Assembly (NCBI RefSeq): GCF_001514145.1
Contig: NZ_KQ948658.1
Location: 393,430 to 457,429 of the forward strand
Source of the DNA: Streptomyces canus
GTDB lineage: Bacteria; Actinomycetota; Actinomycetes; Streptomycetales; Streptomycetaceae
Length of the DNA: 64,000 bases
Reading direction: 5' to 3'
In this document: piece by piece, positions 28,277 through 36,684 of the stretch
Layout of the letters: each line of letters opens with the position of its first letter
Numbering within the stretch: position 1 is the stretch's first letter
Notes under the pieces: model-generated
Database searches by the model: none
What the model saw: only the letters and a program-made list of their open reading frames with translations
What the model was told of the DNA's origin: nothing
Program-made: the position numbers and the translations under genes

Positions 28277-29659
28277 GTGGCCGCCGACAAGATCGACACC
28301 ATCGTCAGCCTGAGCAAGCGCCGTGGCTTCGTATTCCCCTGCAGTGAGATCTACGGTGGCCAGAAGGCCGCCTGGGACTACGGACCGCTGGGTGTCGAGC
28401 TCAAGGAGAACCTGAAGCGTCAGTGGTGGCGTTACATGGTGACGTCCCGCGAGGACGTGGTCGGTATCGACTCGTCCGTGATCCTGGCCCCCGAGGTCTG
28501 GGTCGCGTCCGGTCACGTCGCCACCTTCTCCGACCCGCTCACCGAGTGCACCTCCTGCCACAAGCGGTTCCGCGCGGACCACCTGATCGAGGCCTACGAG
28601 GCCAAGCACAAGCGCGAGCCGGAGAACGGCCTGGCGGACATCAACTGCCCCAACTGCGGCAACAAGGGCCAGTTCACCGAGCCGAAGCAGTTCTCGGGTC
28701 TGCTCTCCACGCACCTCGGCCCGACGCAGGACACCGGCTCCATCGCCTACCTGCGCCCCGAGACCGCCCAGGGCATCTTCACCAACTTCGCCCAGGTGCA
28801 GGTCGCTTCGCGCAAGAAGCCGCCGTTCGGCATCGCGCAGATGGGCAAGTCCTTCCGCAACGAGATCACGCCCGGCAACTTCATCTTCCGCACCCGCGAG
28901 TTCGAGCAGATGGAGATGGAGTTCTTCGTCAAGCCGGGCGAGGACGAGAAGTGGCAGGAGTACTGGATGGAGCAGCGCTGGAACTGGTACACGGGCCTGG
29001 GTCTCCGCGAGGAGAACATGCGCTGGTACGAGCACCCGGCCGAGAAGCTCTCGCACTACTCCAAGCGCACCGCCGACATCGAGTACCGCTTCCAGTTCGG
29101 CGGCAACGAGTGGGGTGAGCTGGAGGGCGTGGCCAACCGCACCGACTACGACCTCGGCGCCCACTCCAAGGCCTCCGGCCAGGACCTCGCCTACTACGAC
29201 CAGGAGGCCGGCGAGCGCTGGACGCCGTACGTCATCGAGCCCGCGGCGGGTGTCGGCCGCGCGATGCTGGCGTTCCTGCTCGACGCGTACGTCGAGGACG
29301 AGGCGCCCAACGCCAAGGGCAAGCTGGAGAAGCGCACCGTACTGCGCCTCGACCACCGCCTGGCCCCGGTGAAGGTCGCGGTCCTCCCGCTCTCCCGCAA
29401 CGCCGAGCTGTCCCCGAAGGCCAAGGGTCTCGCCCAGGCGCTGCGGCAGAACTGGAACATCGAGTTCGACGACGCCGGCGCCATCGGCCGCCGTTACCGG
29501 CGCCAGGACGAGATCGGTACGCCGTACTGCGTGACGGTCGACTTCGACACCCTCGAGGACAACGCGGTGACGGTCCGCGAGCGGGACTCCATGAAGCAGG
29601 AGCGGGTGTCTCTCGACCAGATCGAGGGTTACCTGGCCGGGCGCCTCGTCGGCTGCTAG
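28277..29659 (+). CDS. glyS: Glycyl-tRNA synthetase (class II, alpha2)
   Basis: This 460-aa cytosolic enzyme charges tRNA-Gly. Class II motif 1 lies in the region around [16 protein letters not shown]. Motif 2 is [25 protein letters not shown] and motif 3 is around [14 protein letters not shown]. Two Cys pairs (CTSCHK and CPNCGNKG) form a zinc-binding insertion after residue 90. The C-terminal anticodon-binding domain starts at about residue 355 ([11 protein letters not shown]). GTG 28277 starts the protein ([12 protein letters not shown]). It is divergent from znuA. The dimeric eukaryote-like form is the usual one in Streptomyces. Confidence 0.97.
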   Translation: MAADKIDTIVSLSKRRGFVFPCSEIYGGQKAAWDYGPLGVELKENLKRQWWRYMVTSREDVVGIDSSVILAPEVWVASGHVATFSDPLTECTSCHKRFRADHLIEAYEAKHKREPENGLADINCPNCGNKGQFTEPKQFSGLLSTHLGPTQDTGSIAYLRPETAQGIFTNFAQVQVASRKKPPFGIAQMGKSFRNEITPGNFIFRTREFEQMEMEFFVKPGEDEKWQEYWMEQRWNWYTGLGLREENMRWYEHPAEKLSHYSKRTADIEYRFQFGGNEWGELEGVANRTDYDLGAHSKASGQDLAYYDQEAGERWTPYVIEPAAGVGRAMLAFLLDAYVEDEAPNAKGKLEKRTVLRLDHRLAPVKVAVLPLSRNAELSPKAKGLAQALRQNWNIEFDDAGAIGRRYRRQDEIGTPYCVTVDFDTLEDNAVTVRERDSMKQERVSLDQIEGYLAGRLVGC

Positions 29660-29677
29660 CTCCACCCGTTCGTCTTT

Positions 29678-29719
29678 GGCCCCCGATACAGGCCTCGCTT
29701 TGGCCCTGTGTCGGGGGCC
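29678..29719 (+). terminator. glyS terminator
   Basis: GGCCCCCGATACAGG (29678-29692) pairs with CCTGTGTCGGGGGCC (29705-29719), 15 bp with one G-T pair and a 12-base loop. It starts 18 bases after the glyS stop. Confidence 0.88.
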
Positions 29720-29741
29720 GTTGCGTGTCCAGGCTGGCCCC

Positions 29742-30353
29742 ATGAGCCTCGCCTTTCTCCTCACCACCCTCGTCGTGGTCGCCACTCCCGGCACCGGAGT
29801 CGTCTACACGCTCGCCGCCGGGCTCTCCCGCGGTCCTCGCGCGAGCGTCGTCGCCGCGTTCGCCTGCACGCTCGGGATCGTGCCGCACGTCCTGGCCACC
29901 GTCACCGGGCTCGCCGCGCTGCTGAACGCGAGTGCGGTCGCATTCCAGGCGGTGAAGTACGCCGGGGTCGCCTACCTCCTGTACATGGCCTGGGCGACCG
30001 TGCGGGACAAAGAGGTGATCGAGGTCGACCAGGGCGGCGCGCCCCTGTCCGCGGGGCGCGTGATCGCCCGGGGGGTGCTGATCAACCTCCTCAACCCGAA
30101 GCTGACGATCTTCTTCTTCGCGTTCCTGCCCCAGTTCGTGAGCCTGACCGAGCCGCACGCGCTGCCGCGCATGCTGGTGCTGAGCGGCGTCTTCATGCTC
30201 GCGACCTTCCTGGTCTTCGCCGCCTACGGGGTGCTCGCGGCCTCGGTCCGCAGCCATGTGATCTCCCGGCCCCGGGTCATGGCCTGGCTGCGGCGGAGTT
30301 TCGCGGCCTCCTTCGTGCTGCTCGGAGCCAAGCTGGCCACGACCGACGCGTGA
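29742..30353 (+). CDS. LysE/RhtB-family amino-acid exporter
   Basis: This 203-aa membrane protein has about six hydrophobic helices. VVATPGTGVVYTLAAGLSRGPRA is the family signature in the first loop, and GVLINLLNPKLTIFFFAFLPQF is the conserved NPK segment. It probably exports amino acids or related small molecules; the substrate is unknown. ATG 29742 begins the first helix (MSLAFLLTT); the in-frame region before it lies in the glyS terminator. It is likely monocistronic. Confidence 0.85.
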   Translation: MSLAFLLTTLVVVATPGTGVVYTLAAGLSRGPRASVVAAFACTLGIVPHVLATVTGLAALLNASAVAFQAVKYAGVAYLLYMAWATVRDKEVIEVDQGGAPLSAGRVIARGVLINLLNPKLTIFFFAFLPQFVSLTEPHALPRMLVLSGVFMLATFLVFAAYGVLAASVRSHVISRPRVMAWLRRSFAASFVLLGAKLATTDA

Positions 30354-30367
30354 GCACCGCATGACAG

Positions 30368-30405
30368 ATGACAGCTGACAGATATTGAAATCTGTCAGCT
30401 GTCAT
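30368..30405. promoter_or_regulatory. Perfect 16-bp inverted repeat before the aldo/keto reductase
   Basis: ATGACAGCTGACAGAT (30368-30383) and ATCTGTCAGCTGTCAT (30390-30405) are exact inverses with spacer ATTGAA. A further TGACAG precedes it at 30362, making three TGACAG hexamers spaced 7 bp apart. It ends 16 bases before the reductase ATG. This is the expected place for an operator of the TetR regulator encoded at 31457. Confidence 0.75.
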
Positions 30406-30420
30406 GGCAAGGTGAACGTC

Positions 30421-31431
30421 ATGACGATGCGAACCCGAACCCTCGGAACCACCGGCCCCCAGGTCTCCGCCCTCGGCCTCGGCTGCATGGGCATGTCCGG
30501 CATGTACGGCGAGACGGACCGCGCGGAGTCGATCGCCACCATCCACGCCGCCCTGGAGGCCGGCGTCACCCTGCTGGACACCGGCGACTTCTACGGCATG
30601 GGCCACAACGAACTGCTGATCAGCGAGGCACTGCGCACCGCCCCGGCCGCCCTGCGCGAGAACGCGCTGCTCAGCGTGAAGTTCGGCGCCCTGCGCGACC
30701 CGGACGGCGCCTGGGCCGGCTTCGACGGCCGCCCCGGCGCCGTGAAGAACTTCGCCGCGTACTCCCTGCAGCGCCTCGGCGTCGACCACATCGACGTCTA
30801 CCGGCCCTCCCGGCTCGACCCGCAGGTGCCGATCGAGGAGACCGTCGGCGCGATCGCCGAACTGGTGGAGAAGGGCTGGGTCCGGCACATCGGGCTCAGC
30901 GAGGTCGGCGCCGACACCATCCGCCGGGCGGCCGCGACCGCCCCGATCGCCGACCTCCAGATCGAGTACGCCCTCATATCCCGTGGCCCCGAGCGGGAGA
31001 TCCTGCCCACCCTGCGCGAGCTGGGCATCTCCGTCACCGCGTACGGAGTGCTCTCCCGCGGGTTGATCTCCGGCCACCTCACGGCCGACCGGCAGCTCGC
31101 CGCCAACGACTTCCGCGCCCACTCGCCCCGCTTCCAGGGCGAGAACCTCCAGCACAACCTCACGCTGGTCGAGTCCCTGCGCAAGATCGCCGAACAGAAG
31201 GGCGTCACGGTCGCGCAGATCGCCATCGCCTGGGTGCTCTCGCGAGGTGACGACATCGTGCCGCTGATCGGCGCGAGGACCCGCGAACGGCTCGGCGAGG
31301 CACTCGGCGCCCTGGACGTGATCCTGGACGCCGCCGACCTCGCGGCCATCGAGGACGCCGTACCGGCGGACGCGGCGGCCGGCCAGCGGTACGCGGCCCC
31401 GCTGATGGCCATGCTCGACAGCGAACGGTGA
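30421..31431 (+). CDS. Aldo/keto reductase
   Basis: This 336-aa NADPH-dependent oxidoreductase is a TIM barrel of the AKR13/YajO-like group. GLGCMGMSGMYGETD is the typical beginning, and D and Y of the tetrad are in DTGDFYG. K is in SVKFGAL. The usual catalytic His position (QHR or PHR in relatives) reads YRPSRLDP here, so His may be replaced. NADP-binding residues are in IPLIGA-like IVPLIGARTRERL. It is preceded by a 38-bp operator palindrome and followed 25 bases later by a TetR gene on the same strand, so the pair forms a self-controlled unit. Confidence 0.85.
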   Translation: MTMRTRTLGTTGPQVSALGLGCMGMSGMYGETDRAESIATIHAALEAGVTLLDTGDFYGMGHNELLISEALRTAPAALRENALLSVKFGALRDPDGAWAGFDGRPGAVKNFAAYSLQRLGVDHIDVYRPSRLDPQVPIEETVGAIAELVEKGWVRHIGLSEVGADTIRRAAATAPIADLQIEYALISRGPEREILPTLRELGISVTAYGVLSRGLISGHLTADRQLAANDFRAHSPRFQGENLQHNLTLVESLRKIAEQKGVTVAQIAIAWVLSRGDDIVPLIGARTRERLGEALGALDVILDAADLAAIEDAVPADAAAGQRYAAPLMAMLDSER

Positions 31432-31456
31432 ACACCGTGCCAGGTACGGTCTAGGC

Positions 31457-32041
31457 ATGCCACCGAGCACCGAGACCCTGACCGCCGAGCGCATCCTCGA
31501 AGCAACCGAGGAGGTGCTGCGCCGCCACGGCCCGGCCAAGGCCACCGTGGTCGACGTGGCCCGCGCGCTCGGCGTCAGCCATGGCAGCGTCTACCGGCAC
31601 TTCCGGACGAAGGCGGCGCTGCGGGAGGCGGTGACGAAGCGGTGGCTGGACCGGACGACGGGGATGCTGGCCGGAGTCGCCGAGGCGGACCGTGACCCGG
31701 AGGCCCGGCTGCGGGAGTGGCTTGCCGCGCTCTTCGAGGCCAAGCGCCGCAAGGCGGGCGACGATCCGGAACTGTTCGCCACGTACACGGTGCTGACCGG
31801 TGAGAACGAGGCGGTCGTCGAGCACCTCACCGAGCTGACCGACCAGCTGACCCGCGTCGTCCAGGACGGCATCGACGCGGGCACCTTCACCGTCACCGCC
31901 CCGGCCACCACGGCCCGAGCCCTCTTCCAGGCCACGGCCCTCTTCCACGACCCCGGCTATGCCGGTGAGTGGGAAAAGCCGGGCGCGGAAGAGGAGTTCA
32001 CGGCGCTGCTGGACCTGCTGGTACGCGGCCTGAAGGCCTGA
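31457..32041 (+). CDS. TetR-family transcriptional regulator
   Basis: This 194-aa repressor has an N-terminal helix-turn-helix at residues 10-60 (ILEATEEVLRRHGPAKATVVDVARALGVSHGSVYRHF). The C-terminal helical ligand-binding domain carries conserved W..L and YVLTGENE-like segments. The second gene after the aldo/keto reductase, it most likely binds the long inverted repeat at 30368-30405. The inducer is unknown, probably a substrate of the reductase. Confidence 0.88.
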   Translation: MPPSTETLTAERILEATEEVLRRHGPAKATVVDVARALGVSHGSVYRHFRTKAALREAVTKRWLDRTTGMLAGVAEADRDPEARLREWLAALFEAKRRKAGDDPELFATYTVLTGENEAVVEHLTELTDQLTRVVQDGIDAGTFTVTAPATTARALFQATALFHDPGYAGEWEKPGAEEEFTALLDLLVRGLKA

Positions 32042-32047
32042 GAGCCG

Positions 32048-32254
32048 CTACGTCTGCGACGGGTCCACCGTCGCCTGGTGTTCTTCCGCCAGGTGTTCCT
32101 CCGCCTTCAGCCAGGGCAGGAACTGCGCTCCCTTGCGCCAGCCGCAGGTGTCACATCTGATCGTGCGTTGCGCGCCCTTGCGCTGCACTTGGACCACGTG
32201 TTCGCGGCCGTGCTGGTCCCAGCGGCTCACCCTGCTCGTGTTGATCTGCAACAT
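32048..32254 (-). CDS. Small conserved Cys-pair protein, function unknown
   Basis: This 68-aa protein has a central CDTCGW (CxxC) after a basic beta-rich N-terminus (VVQVQRKGAQRTIR). A C-terminal helix with H residues (KAEEHLAEEH) follows; two Cys plus two His could hold one zinc. ATG 32254 has GGAGGCGAGG upstream. It converges with the TetR gene, 6 bases away. I do not recognise a function. Its composition suggests a nucleic-acid or protein-binding zinc ribbon. Confidence 0.6.
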   Translation of the reverse strand: MLQINTSRVSRWDQHGREHVVQVQRKGAQRTIRCDTCGWRKGAQFLPWLKAEEHLAEEHQATVDPSQT

Positions 32255-32352
32255 GTGCCTCGCCTCCGGCTAGGAGTGTGCAGCAAGAACAACATCAACA
32301 GCAGTATCTTCACGGGGCGTTCGCGAGGACTTGAGCCGGGCCGGCGGCCCGG

Positions 32353-33786
32353 TCAGTCGATCGTGCGCGGCAGACGCAGGCTCAGTATGCCCGTCAGGGC
32401 CACCCCGGCCAACTGGACGAGGAGCGTCGTCACCAGGGCGTCCCGCATGCCCATGCCCGGCGCCAGGGCGAGGAAGAGGGTGCCCAGCGTGGCCACGCCG
32501 AGGGCCAGGGAGACCTGCTGGGTGGTGACCATCACGCCGCTGCCGACACCGGCCCGGGCGGGCGGCACCTCGGACAGGACGATCCGGAAGACCACGGGCA
32601 GTTGGAGGGCCTGGCCGACGCCGGCGATCGCGCCGCCGGGGAGGAGGGGGAGCAGACCGAGGTCCGGCCAGGAGGAGTGCGCGGCCAGGATCATCAGGCC
32701 CAGGCCGACCCCCTGGATCAGCGCGCCCGCGGTCACCACCCGGGTGCCGTGGCGGGCGATCAGCCGCGGTCCGGCGATCGACGTGAACAGGAACGTCACC
32801 GCCAGCGGGACCAGCGCGAGACCCGCCTGGACGGGGCTGCGGCCCGCCCCCTCCTGGAGCGCCACCGCGATCACGAACATGAAGCCCGCGAAGCCCATCG
32901 AGAAGGGCAGGATCAGCAGCAGACCGCGGCGCAGGGACACCAGCTCGAAGAGGCTCGGCGGGACCAGGGGAGTGCGGCCCCCGCGGTCCGCCCTGAGCTC
33001 CACCGCGAAGAACGCCCACGCCAGGAACGGGAACGCCGCCAGCGACAGCCACGTCCACAGCGGCCAGCCCGCCGCCCTGCCCTCGGTCAGCGGGGCCAGC
33101 AGCGCGAGCAGGGTCGCCGCCAGCAGGACCGTGCCGGGGCCGTCCACCGGCTCCGGGCGGGGGGAACGGGTCTCGGGGACCGTACGGGCCGCGAGGAACA
33201 GGCCGAGCAGGACGACCGGGACGTTCACCAGGAACGCCGCCCGCCAGCTCGTGCCCGCGATGTCGGCCGCCACCAGGACACCGCCGAGGATCTGGCCGGC
33301 CACCATGGCGAGGCCCGCCGTGGCGCCGTACAGGCCCATCGCCCGCGCCCGGCGGGGTCCGGCCGTCGCCGACTGGATCGTGGCGAGCACCTGCGGCAGC
33401 ATCGCCGCCGACGCGGCGCCCTGGGCGACCCGCGCCGCGACCAGCGTCCACGCGGTCGGCGCGAGCCCGCATGCCAGCGAGGTCAGCCCGAAGGCCAGCA
33501 TGCCGCCCAGGAACAGCCGGCGCCGTCCGAAGAGGTCGCCGAGGCGGCCGCCGAGGACGAGGAGGACGGCGTACGACAACCCGTAACCCGCCACGACGAG
33601 TTCGAGGACCGACTCGCTCGCGGAGAGGTCCGCGCCGATGGTGGGCAGCGCGACGTTGACGATGAAGAAGTCGATGAGGGGGAGTGCCGCGGCGAGCAGC
33701 ACCGTGAACAGTCCGAGGCCGCCCAGCTGGGGTGGCGCGGCCGGGCGGGCGGAGTGTGGAGTGGTGGTTTCGGTGGTCACGCCCAT
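32353..33786 (-). CDS. DHA2-type MFS drug-efflux transporter
   Basis: This 477-aa membrane protein has about 14 hydrophobic helices. The DHA2 N-terminal pattern is LPLIDFFIVNVALPTIGADL, and motif A is GGRLGDLFGRRRLFLGG. Motif C in TM5 is at GGVLVAADIAGTSWRAAF. It probably exports drugs or secondary metabolites by proton antiport (EmrB/QacA group). The ATG at 33786 is chosen; upstream in-frame sequence lies in the promoter. It is divergent from the MmyB-type regulator at 33882 across a 95-bp region with inverted repeats, so it is likely controlled by it. Confidence 0.9.
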   Translation of the reverse strand: MGVTTETTTPHSARPAAPPQLGGLGLFTVLLAAALPLIDFFIVNVALPTIGADLSASESVLELVVAGYGLSYAVLLVLGGRLGDLFGRRRLFLGGMLAFGLTSLACGLAPTAWTLVAARVAQGAASAAMLPQVLATIQSATAGPRRARAMGLYGATAGLAMVAGQILGGVLVAADIAGTSWRAAFLVNVPVVLLGLFLAARTVPETRSPRPEPVDGPGTVLLAATLLALLAPLTEGRAAGWPLWTWLSLAAFPFLAWAFFAVELRADRGGRTPLVPPSLFELVSLRRGLLLILPFSMGFAGFMFVIAVALQEGAGRSPVQAGLALVPLAVTFLFTSIAGPRLIARHGTRVVTAGALIQGVGLGLMILAAHSSWPDLGLLPLLPGGAIAGVGQALQLPVVFRIVLSEVPPARAGVGSGVMVTTQQVSLALGVATLGTLFLALAPGMGMRDALVTTLLVQLAGVALTGILSLRLPRTID

Positions 33787-33811
33787 GAGCCTGCGCCCGC
33801 TCCCAGAGGGG

Positions 33812-33835
33812 TACCAGAGTCTTCTTATCCTGGTA
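33812..33835. promoter_or_regulatory. Inverted repeat in the MFS/MmyB divergent promoter
   Basis: TACCAG (33812-33817) and CTGGTA (33830-33835) are inverted with a 12-base spacer. CTTCT and AGAAG arms (33821-33825, 33835-33839) overlap it. It lies 26 bases from the MFS start and 47 from the regulator start, a reasonable place for an operator. Confidence 0.45.
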
Positions 33836-33881
33836 GAAGAACCACCTGGCAACAGGGTCCCGACGGAGGCAGGCTGGAGGC

Positions 33882-34784
33882 ATGACGACCATGGTCCAGG
33901 AGACAGCCGTACCGGTGATACCGACCGCGTCCGCCTCGGCGATCCGGCGCCATGAGCTCGCCGCCTTCCTGCGCCACCGCCGCGAGCACATCGCCCCCGA
34001 ACAGGTCGGTCTGCCCCGCGGCCGCCGGCGCCGCACCCCGGGCCTGCGCCGGGAGGAGGTCGCCCAGCTCTCCGCGGTCGGCGTCACCTGGTACACCTGG
34101 CTGGAGCAGGCCCGTGACATCCAGGTCTCCGTGCAGGTCCTGGACGCCCTCGCCCGTGCACTGCTGCTGGACCCGACCGAGCGCTCGCACCTCTTCCAGC
34201 TCGCCGGGGCCGTAGACCCGACGCCGGCCACCGTCTGCCCGTCGATCACCCCGGCGATCCAGCAGGTCCTCGAACAGCTTGAGCCGGTCCCGGCCTGCGT
34301 GCAGAACAGCCGCTACGACATCCTCGCCTACAACCGCACCTACGGCCTGCTGCTGTGCGACCTGGACGCGGTGCCGCCCGAGGACCGCAACTGCATGATC
34401 CTCTCCTACACCGACGACGACTGGCGCTCCTCGATCGTCCACCTGCCGGAGGCGCAGCGCCTGATGGCCGCCCGCTTCCGTGCCACCATGGCCGGACACC
34501 TCGCCGAGCCCGGCTGGAAGATGCTCCTGAAGCGGCTGCGCACGGAGTCCCCGGAGTTCCGCGAGGTCTGGGACCGGCACGAGGTCATCGAACACCGGGG
34601 CCGCCGCAAGGAGTTCATGAACCGTTACGTCGGCCATGTCTCCGTCGACCACACCGACCTGTGGCTCGGCCCGGAGGCGGGGCCGCGCATGGTGACCTAC
34701 GCCCCCGCGGACGAGGAGTCCCGGCTGCGGCTGGAGAAGCTGCACGCGATCGCTCTGGAACGGACCCCGCGTCCTTCGGCGTGA
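33882..34784 (+). CDS. MmyB-like XRE-family transcriptional regulator
   Basis: This 300-aa regulator has a helix-turn-helix at residues about 20-90 (RRRTPGLRREEVAQLSAVGVTWYTWLEQ). The MmyB ligand domain follows (NSRYDILAYNRTYGLLLCDL, then VWDRHEVIEHRGRRKEFMN). Relatives of this domain bind fatty-acid-like ligands in a PAS-like fold. It is divergent from the DHA2 pump and 167 bases upstream of the ALA-synthase operon, so it may control either or both. ATG 33882 is taken; GGAGG is only one base away, so M4 at 33891 may be the true start. It is a paralogue of the partial gene at the left edge. Confidence 0.87.
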   Translation: MTTMVQETAVPVIPTASASAIRRHELAAFLRHRREHIAPEQVGLPRGRRRRTPGLRREEVAQLSAVGVTWYTWLEQARDIQVSVQVLDALARALLLDPTERSHLFQLAGAVDPTPATVCPSITPAIQQVLEQLEPVPACVQNSRYDILAYNRTYGLLLCDLDAVPPEDRNCMILSYTDDDWRSSIVHLPEAQRLMAARFRATMAGHLAEPGWKMLLKRLRTESPEFREVWDRHEVIEHRGRRKEFMNRYVGHVSVDHTDLWLGPEAGPRMVTYAPADEESRLRLEKLHAIALERTPRPSA

Positions 34785-34827
34785 GCGAGATCTCAGTGCC
34801 CTTCTCCCACCGCTCCCACCTCGTCGT

Positions 34828-34862
34828 ATGCACCAGATGGATGCAACATGCACCTGGTGCAT
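34828..34862. promoter_or_regulatory. Tandem operator-like palindromes before the ALA-synthase operon
   Basis: ATGCACCTGGTGCAT (34848-34862) is a perfect 15-bp palindrome. A first copy, ATGCACCAG...GGATGCA (34828-34844), begins exactly 20 bp, two helical turns, before it. ATGCACCAG is also the inverse of the last nine bases. The site is about 90 bases before the operon start codon. A dimeric regulator (LysR at 38955 or MmyB at 33882) is the likely binder. Confidence 0.65.
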
Positions 34863-34907
34863 TGGATCGCGCCCCCGTCCGCTCGATGTACTTCCCGGGC
34901 TGATCGC

Positions 34908-34928
34908 GGCCGCACCACAAGTGCGGCC
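34908..34928 (+). promoter_or_regulatory. Hairpin in the 5' leader of the ALA-synthase operon
   Basis: GGCCGCAC (34908-34915) and GTGCGGCC (34921-34928) form an 8-bp GC-rich stem with loop CACAA. It ends about 7 bases before the ribosome-binding site AAGGGGAG. It could attenuate transcription or limit translation start. No U-tract follows. Confidence 0.5.
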
Positions 34929-34951
34929 CAGTCAAAGGGGAGAGCAACAGC

Positions 34952-36178
34952 GTGTACGAGCAGTTCCTGTCGGCCAAACTGCGTGACCTGCAAGCGGGCG
35001 GACAGTACCGGGAGTTCGTGGACATCGACCGGCGGGCGGGTGCCTATCCGACGGCACTGCGCCGCCTTGCCGACGGCACCCGGCGGGAAGTGACCGTCTG
35101 GTGCAGCAACGACTACCTCGGCATGTCCCAGCACCCCAAGGTTCTCGAGGCCATGCACCGCGCGGTCGACGAGTACGGGGCCGGATCGGGGGGTTCGCGC
35201 AACATCGGCGGAACCCACGCCCACTACAGGGCACTTGAGACCTCGCTCGCCGAATGGCACGGCAAGGAGGCCGCGTTGGTCTTCCCGACCGGCTACGGCT
35301 CCAACGACGCCACCCTCCAGTGCCTTCTCAGGCTGCTGCCCGACCCGATCGTCCTCTCCGACGAGCTGAACCACGCCTCGCTGATCAACGGCATCCGCAG
35401 CACCCGGGCCGAACGGGCGGTGTTCCGTCACAACGACGTCGACCACCTCAGGGAGTTGCTGACCGCGCAGCCCCACGACCGGGCGAAGATCGTGGTGTTC
35501 GAGTCCGTGTACTCCATGGACGGCGATGTCGCCCCGATCGAGGAGATCGCCGAACTCGCCCGCGAGCACAACGCGTTGACGTTCCTCGACGAGGTCCACG
35601 CGATCGGCATGTACGGTCCGCGCGGCTCCGGGCTCGCCGCCGACCTCGGTGTCGACCACCTCGTCGACATCGTGCAGGGCACCATGGCCAAGGCGATCGG
35701 CGTGATCGGCGGCTACATAGCCGGCTCGGCGACCCTCGTGGACGCGGTGCGCAGCTTCGCCTCCGGCTTCATCTTCACGACCTCCCTGCCGCCCGCCGTC
35801 GTGGCCGCCTGCCACGCGAGCGTCGAACACCTCAAGAACTCCGAGGCGGAACGGCGGACCCTGCACGACAAGACCCGCCGGCTGCGCGACGCGCTCGCCG
35901 CGGCCGGCATCACCGTGATGCCGTGCAGCACCACCCACGTCCTGCCCGTCCTGGTCGGCGACGCCACCGCGTGCAAGCGGGCCGCCGTACGACTGCTGGA
36001 GGAGTACGACGTCTACCTCCAGCCGATCAACTCCCCGACCGTGCCCGTCGGGACGGAGCGATTCCGCGTCAACGTCACCCCGAACCACACCGACGCCGAC
36101 ATCGCCCACCTCGTCGAGGCGCTCTCCGAGGTCCTCGGCACCGCCGCGGAGCGGCCCGCCGAGGCGGTGGCGGCATGA
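34952..36178 (+). CDS. 5-aminolevulinate synthase-like PLP enzyme
   Basis: This 408-aa alpha-oxoamine synthase condenses an acyl-CoA (succinyl-CoA) with glycine. It follows the alphaproteobacterial ALA-synthase pattern throughout: YREFVDIDRRAGAYP, WCSNDYLGM, GSRNIGGTHAHYRALE, FLDEVHAIGMYG, PLP lysine K247 in QGTMAKAIGVIGGY, and SPTVPVGTERFR near the end. Residues known to hold the succinyl carboxylate (N-terminal Arg of YR, Thr of PTV) are kept. The Thr that restricts the amino-acid substrate to glycine is Ser82. Streptomyces make heme ALA via glutamyl-tRNA, so this enzyme serves special metabolism. Known C5N-unit ALA synthases sit beside an amide synthetase and acyl-CoA ligase, which are absent. 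GTG 34952; RBS AAGGGGAG. Confidence 0.88.
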   Translation: MYEQFLSAKLRDLQAGGQYREFVDIDRRAGAYPTALRRLADGTRREVTVWCSNDYLGMSQHPKVLEAMHRAVDEYGAGSGGSRNIGGTHAHYRALETSLAEWHGKEAALVFPTGYGSNDATLQCLLRLLPDPIVLSDELNHASLINGIRSTRAERAVFRHNDVDHLRELLTAQPHDRAKIVVFESVYSMDGDVAPIEEIAELAREHNALTFLDEVHAIGMYGPRGSGLAADLGVDHLVDIVQGTMAKAIGVIGGYIAGSATLVDAVRSFASGFIFTTSLPPAVVAACHASVEHLKNSEAERRTLHDKTRRLRDALAAAGITVMPCSTTHVLPVLVGDATACKRAAVRLLEEYDVYLQPINSPTVPVGTERFRVNVTPNHTDADIAHLVEALSEVLGTAAERPAEAVAA

Positions 36179-36684
36179 CCGTCGTCCGTCCCGCCGGCCC
36201 GGCGGACATCGAGGAACTCGTCCGGCTGCGCGCCCACCTGCTCGACGCGCCCGACACCAACCTGCCCTACAAGGCGGGCAGTCCGGCCGCCCGGGAGTCC
36301 TGGCGGCGCGACTACCGCGCCTGGCTGGCCGAGCAGCTCACCCATGCGGACGACCTCCGGGTCGCCGTCGTACCCCTCCCCGACGGGACCGGTCTCGCCG
36401 CCTGCGCGACCGCGATCGTCGACCGGCGCGCCCCCTCACCGGCCTGCCCCTCGGGGCGCGCGGGCTGGCTCCAGTCCGTCGTCGTCGACCCGGCCTCGCG
36501 AGGCCAGGGGCTCGGCGCCCGGCTGCTGGAACACCTGCACGGCTGGCTCGCCGGACAGGGCGTCGACGAGGTGCTGCTGCAGACCACCGAGAACGCCTCC
36601 GGCTTCTACCAGAAGCTCGGGTTCGCCCCCAGCGGCGAGGAGTTGCTGTTCCGCACCCTGCCCCCGAGGAGTGCCGTCGCGTGA
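36175..36684 (+). CDS. GNAT-family N-acetyltransferase
   Basis: This 169-aa acyl-CoA-dependent N-acyltransferase has the acetyl-CoA pyrophosphate loop SRGQGLGARLLEHL (Q/RxxGxG/A). VVVDPASRG comes before it, and ENASGFYQKLGF near the C-terminus carries the Asn/Tyr catalytic region. The ATG overlaps the stop of the ALA synthase by 4 bases. In context it may acetylate the amino group of aminolevulinate or of a derived amine, or serve self-protection. This assignment is inference from position. Confidence 0.85.
   Translation: MTVVRPAGPADIEELVRLRAHLLDAPDTNLPYKAGSPAARESWRRDYRAWLAEQLTHADDLRVAVVPLPDGTGLAACATAIVDRRAPSPACPSGRAGWLQSVVVDPASRGQGLGARLLEHLHGWLAGQGVDEVLLQTTENASGFYQKLGFAPSGEELLFRTLPPRSAVA

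Noticed and set aside
28148..29794. 548-codon open frame antisense to glyS
   Set aside because: glyS is unmistakable on the plus strand. The antisense frame also runs through the glyS terminator.
34952..36178. ALA synthase as part of a C5N-unit (manumycin-type) cluster
   Set aside because: No amide synthetase, acyl-CoA ligase or polyketide synthase is found within the window around it.
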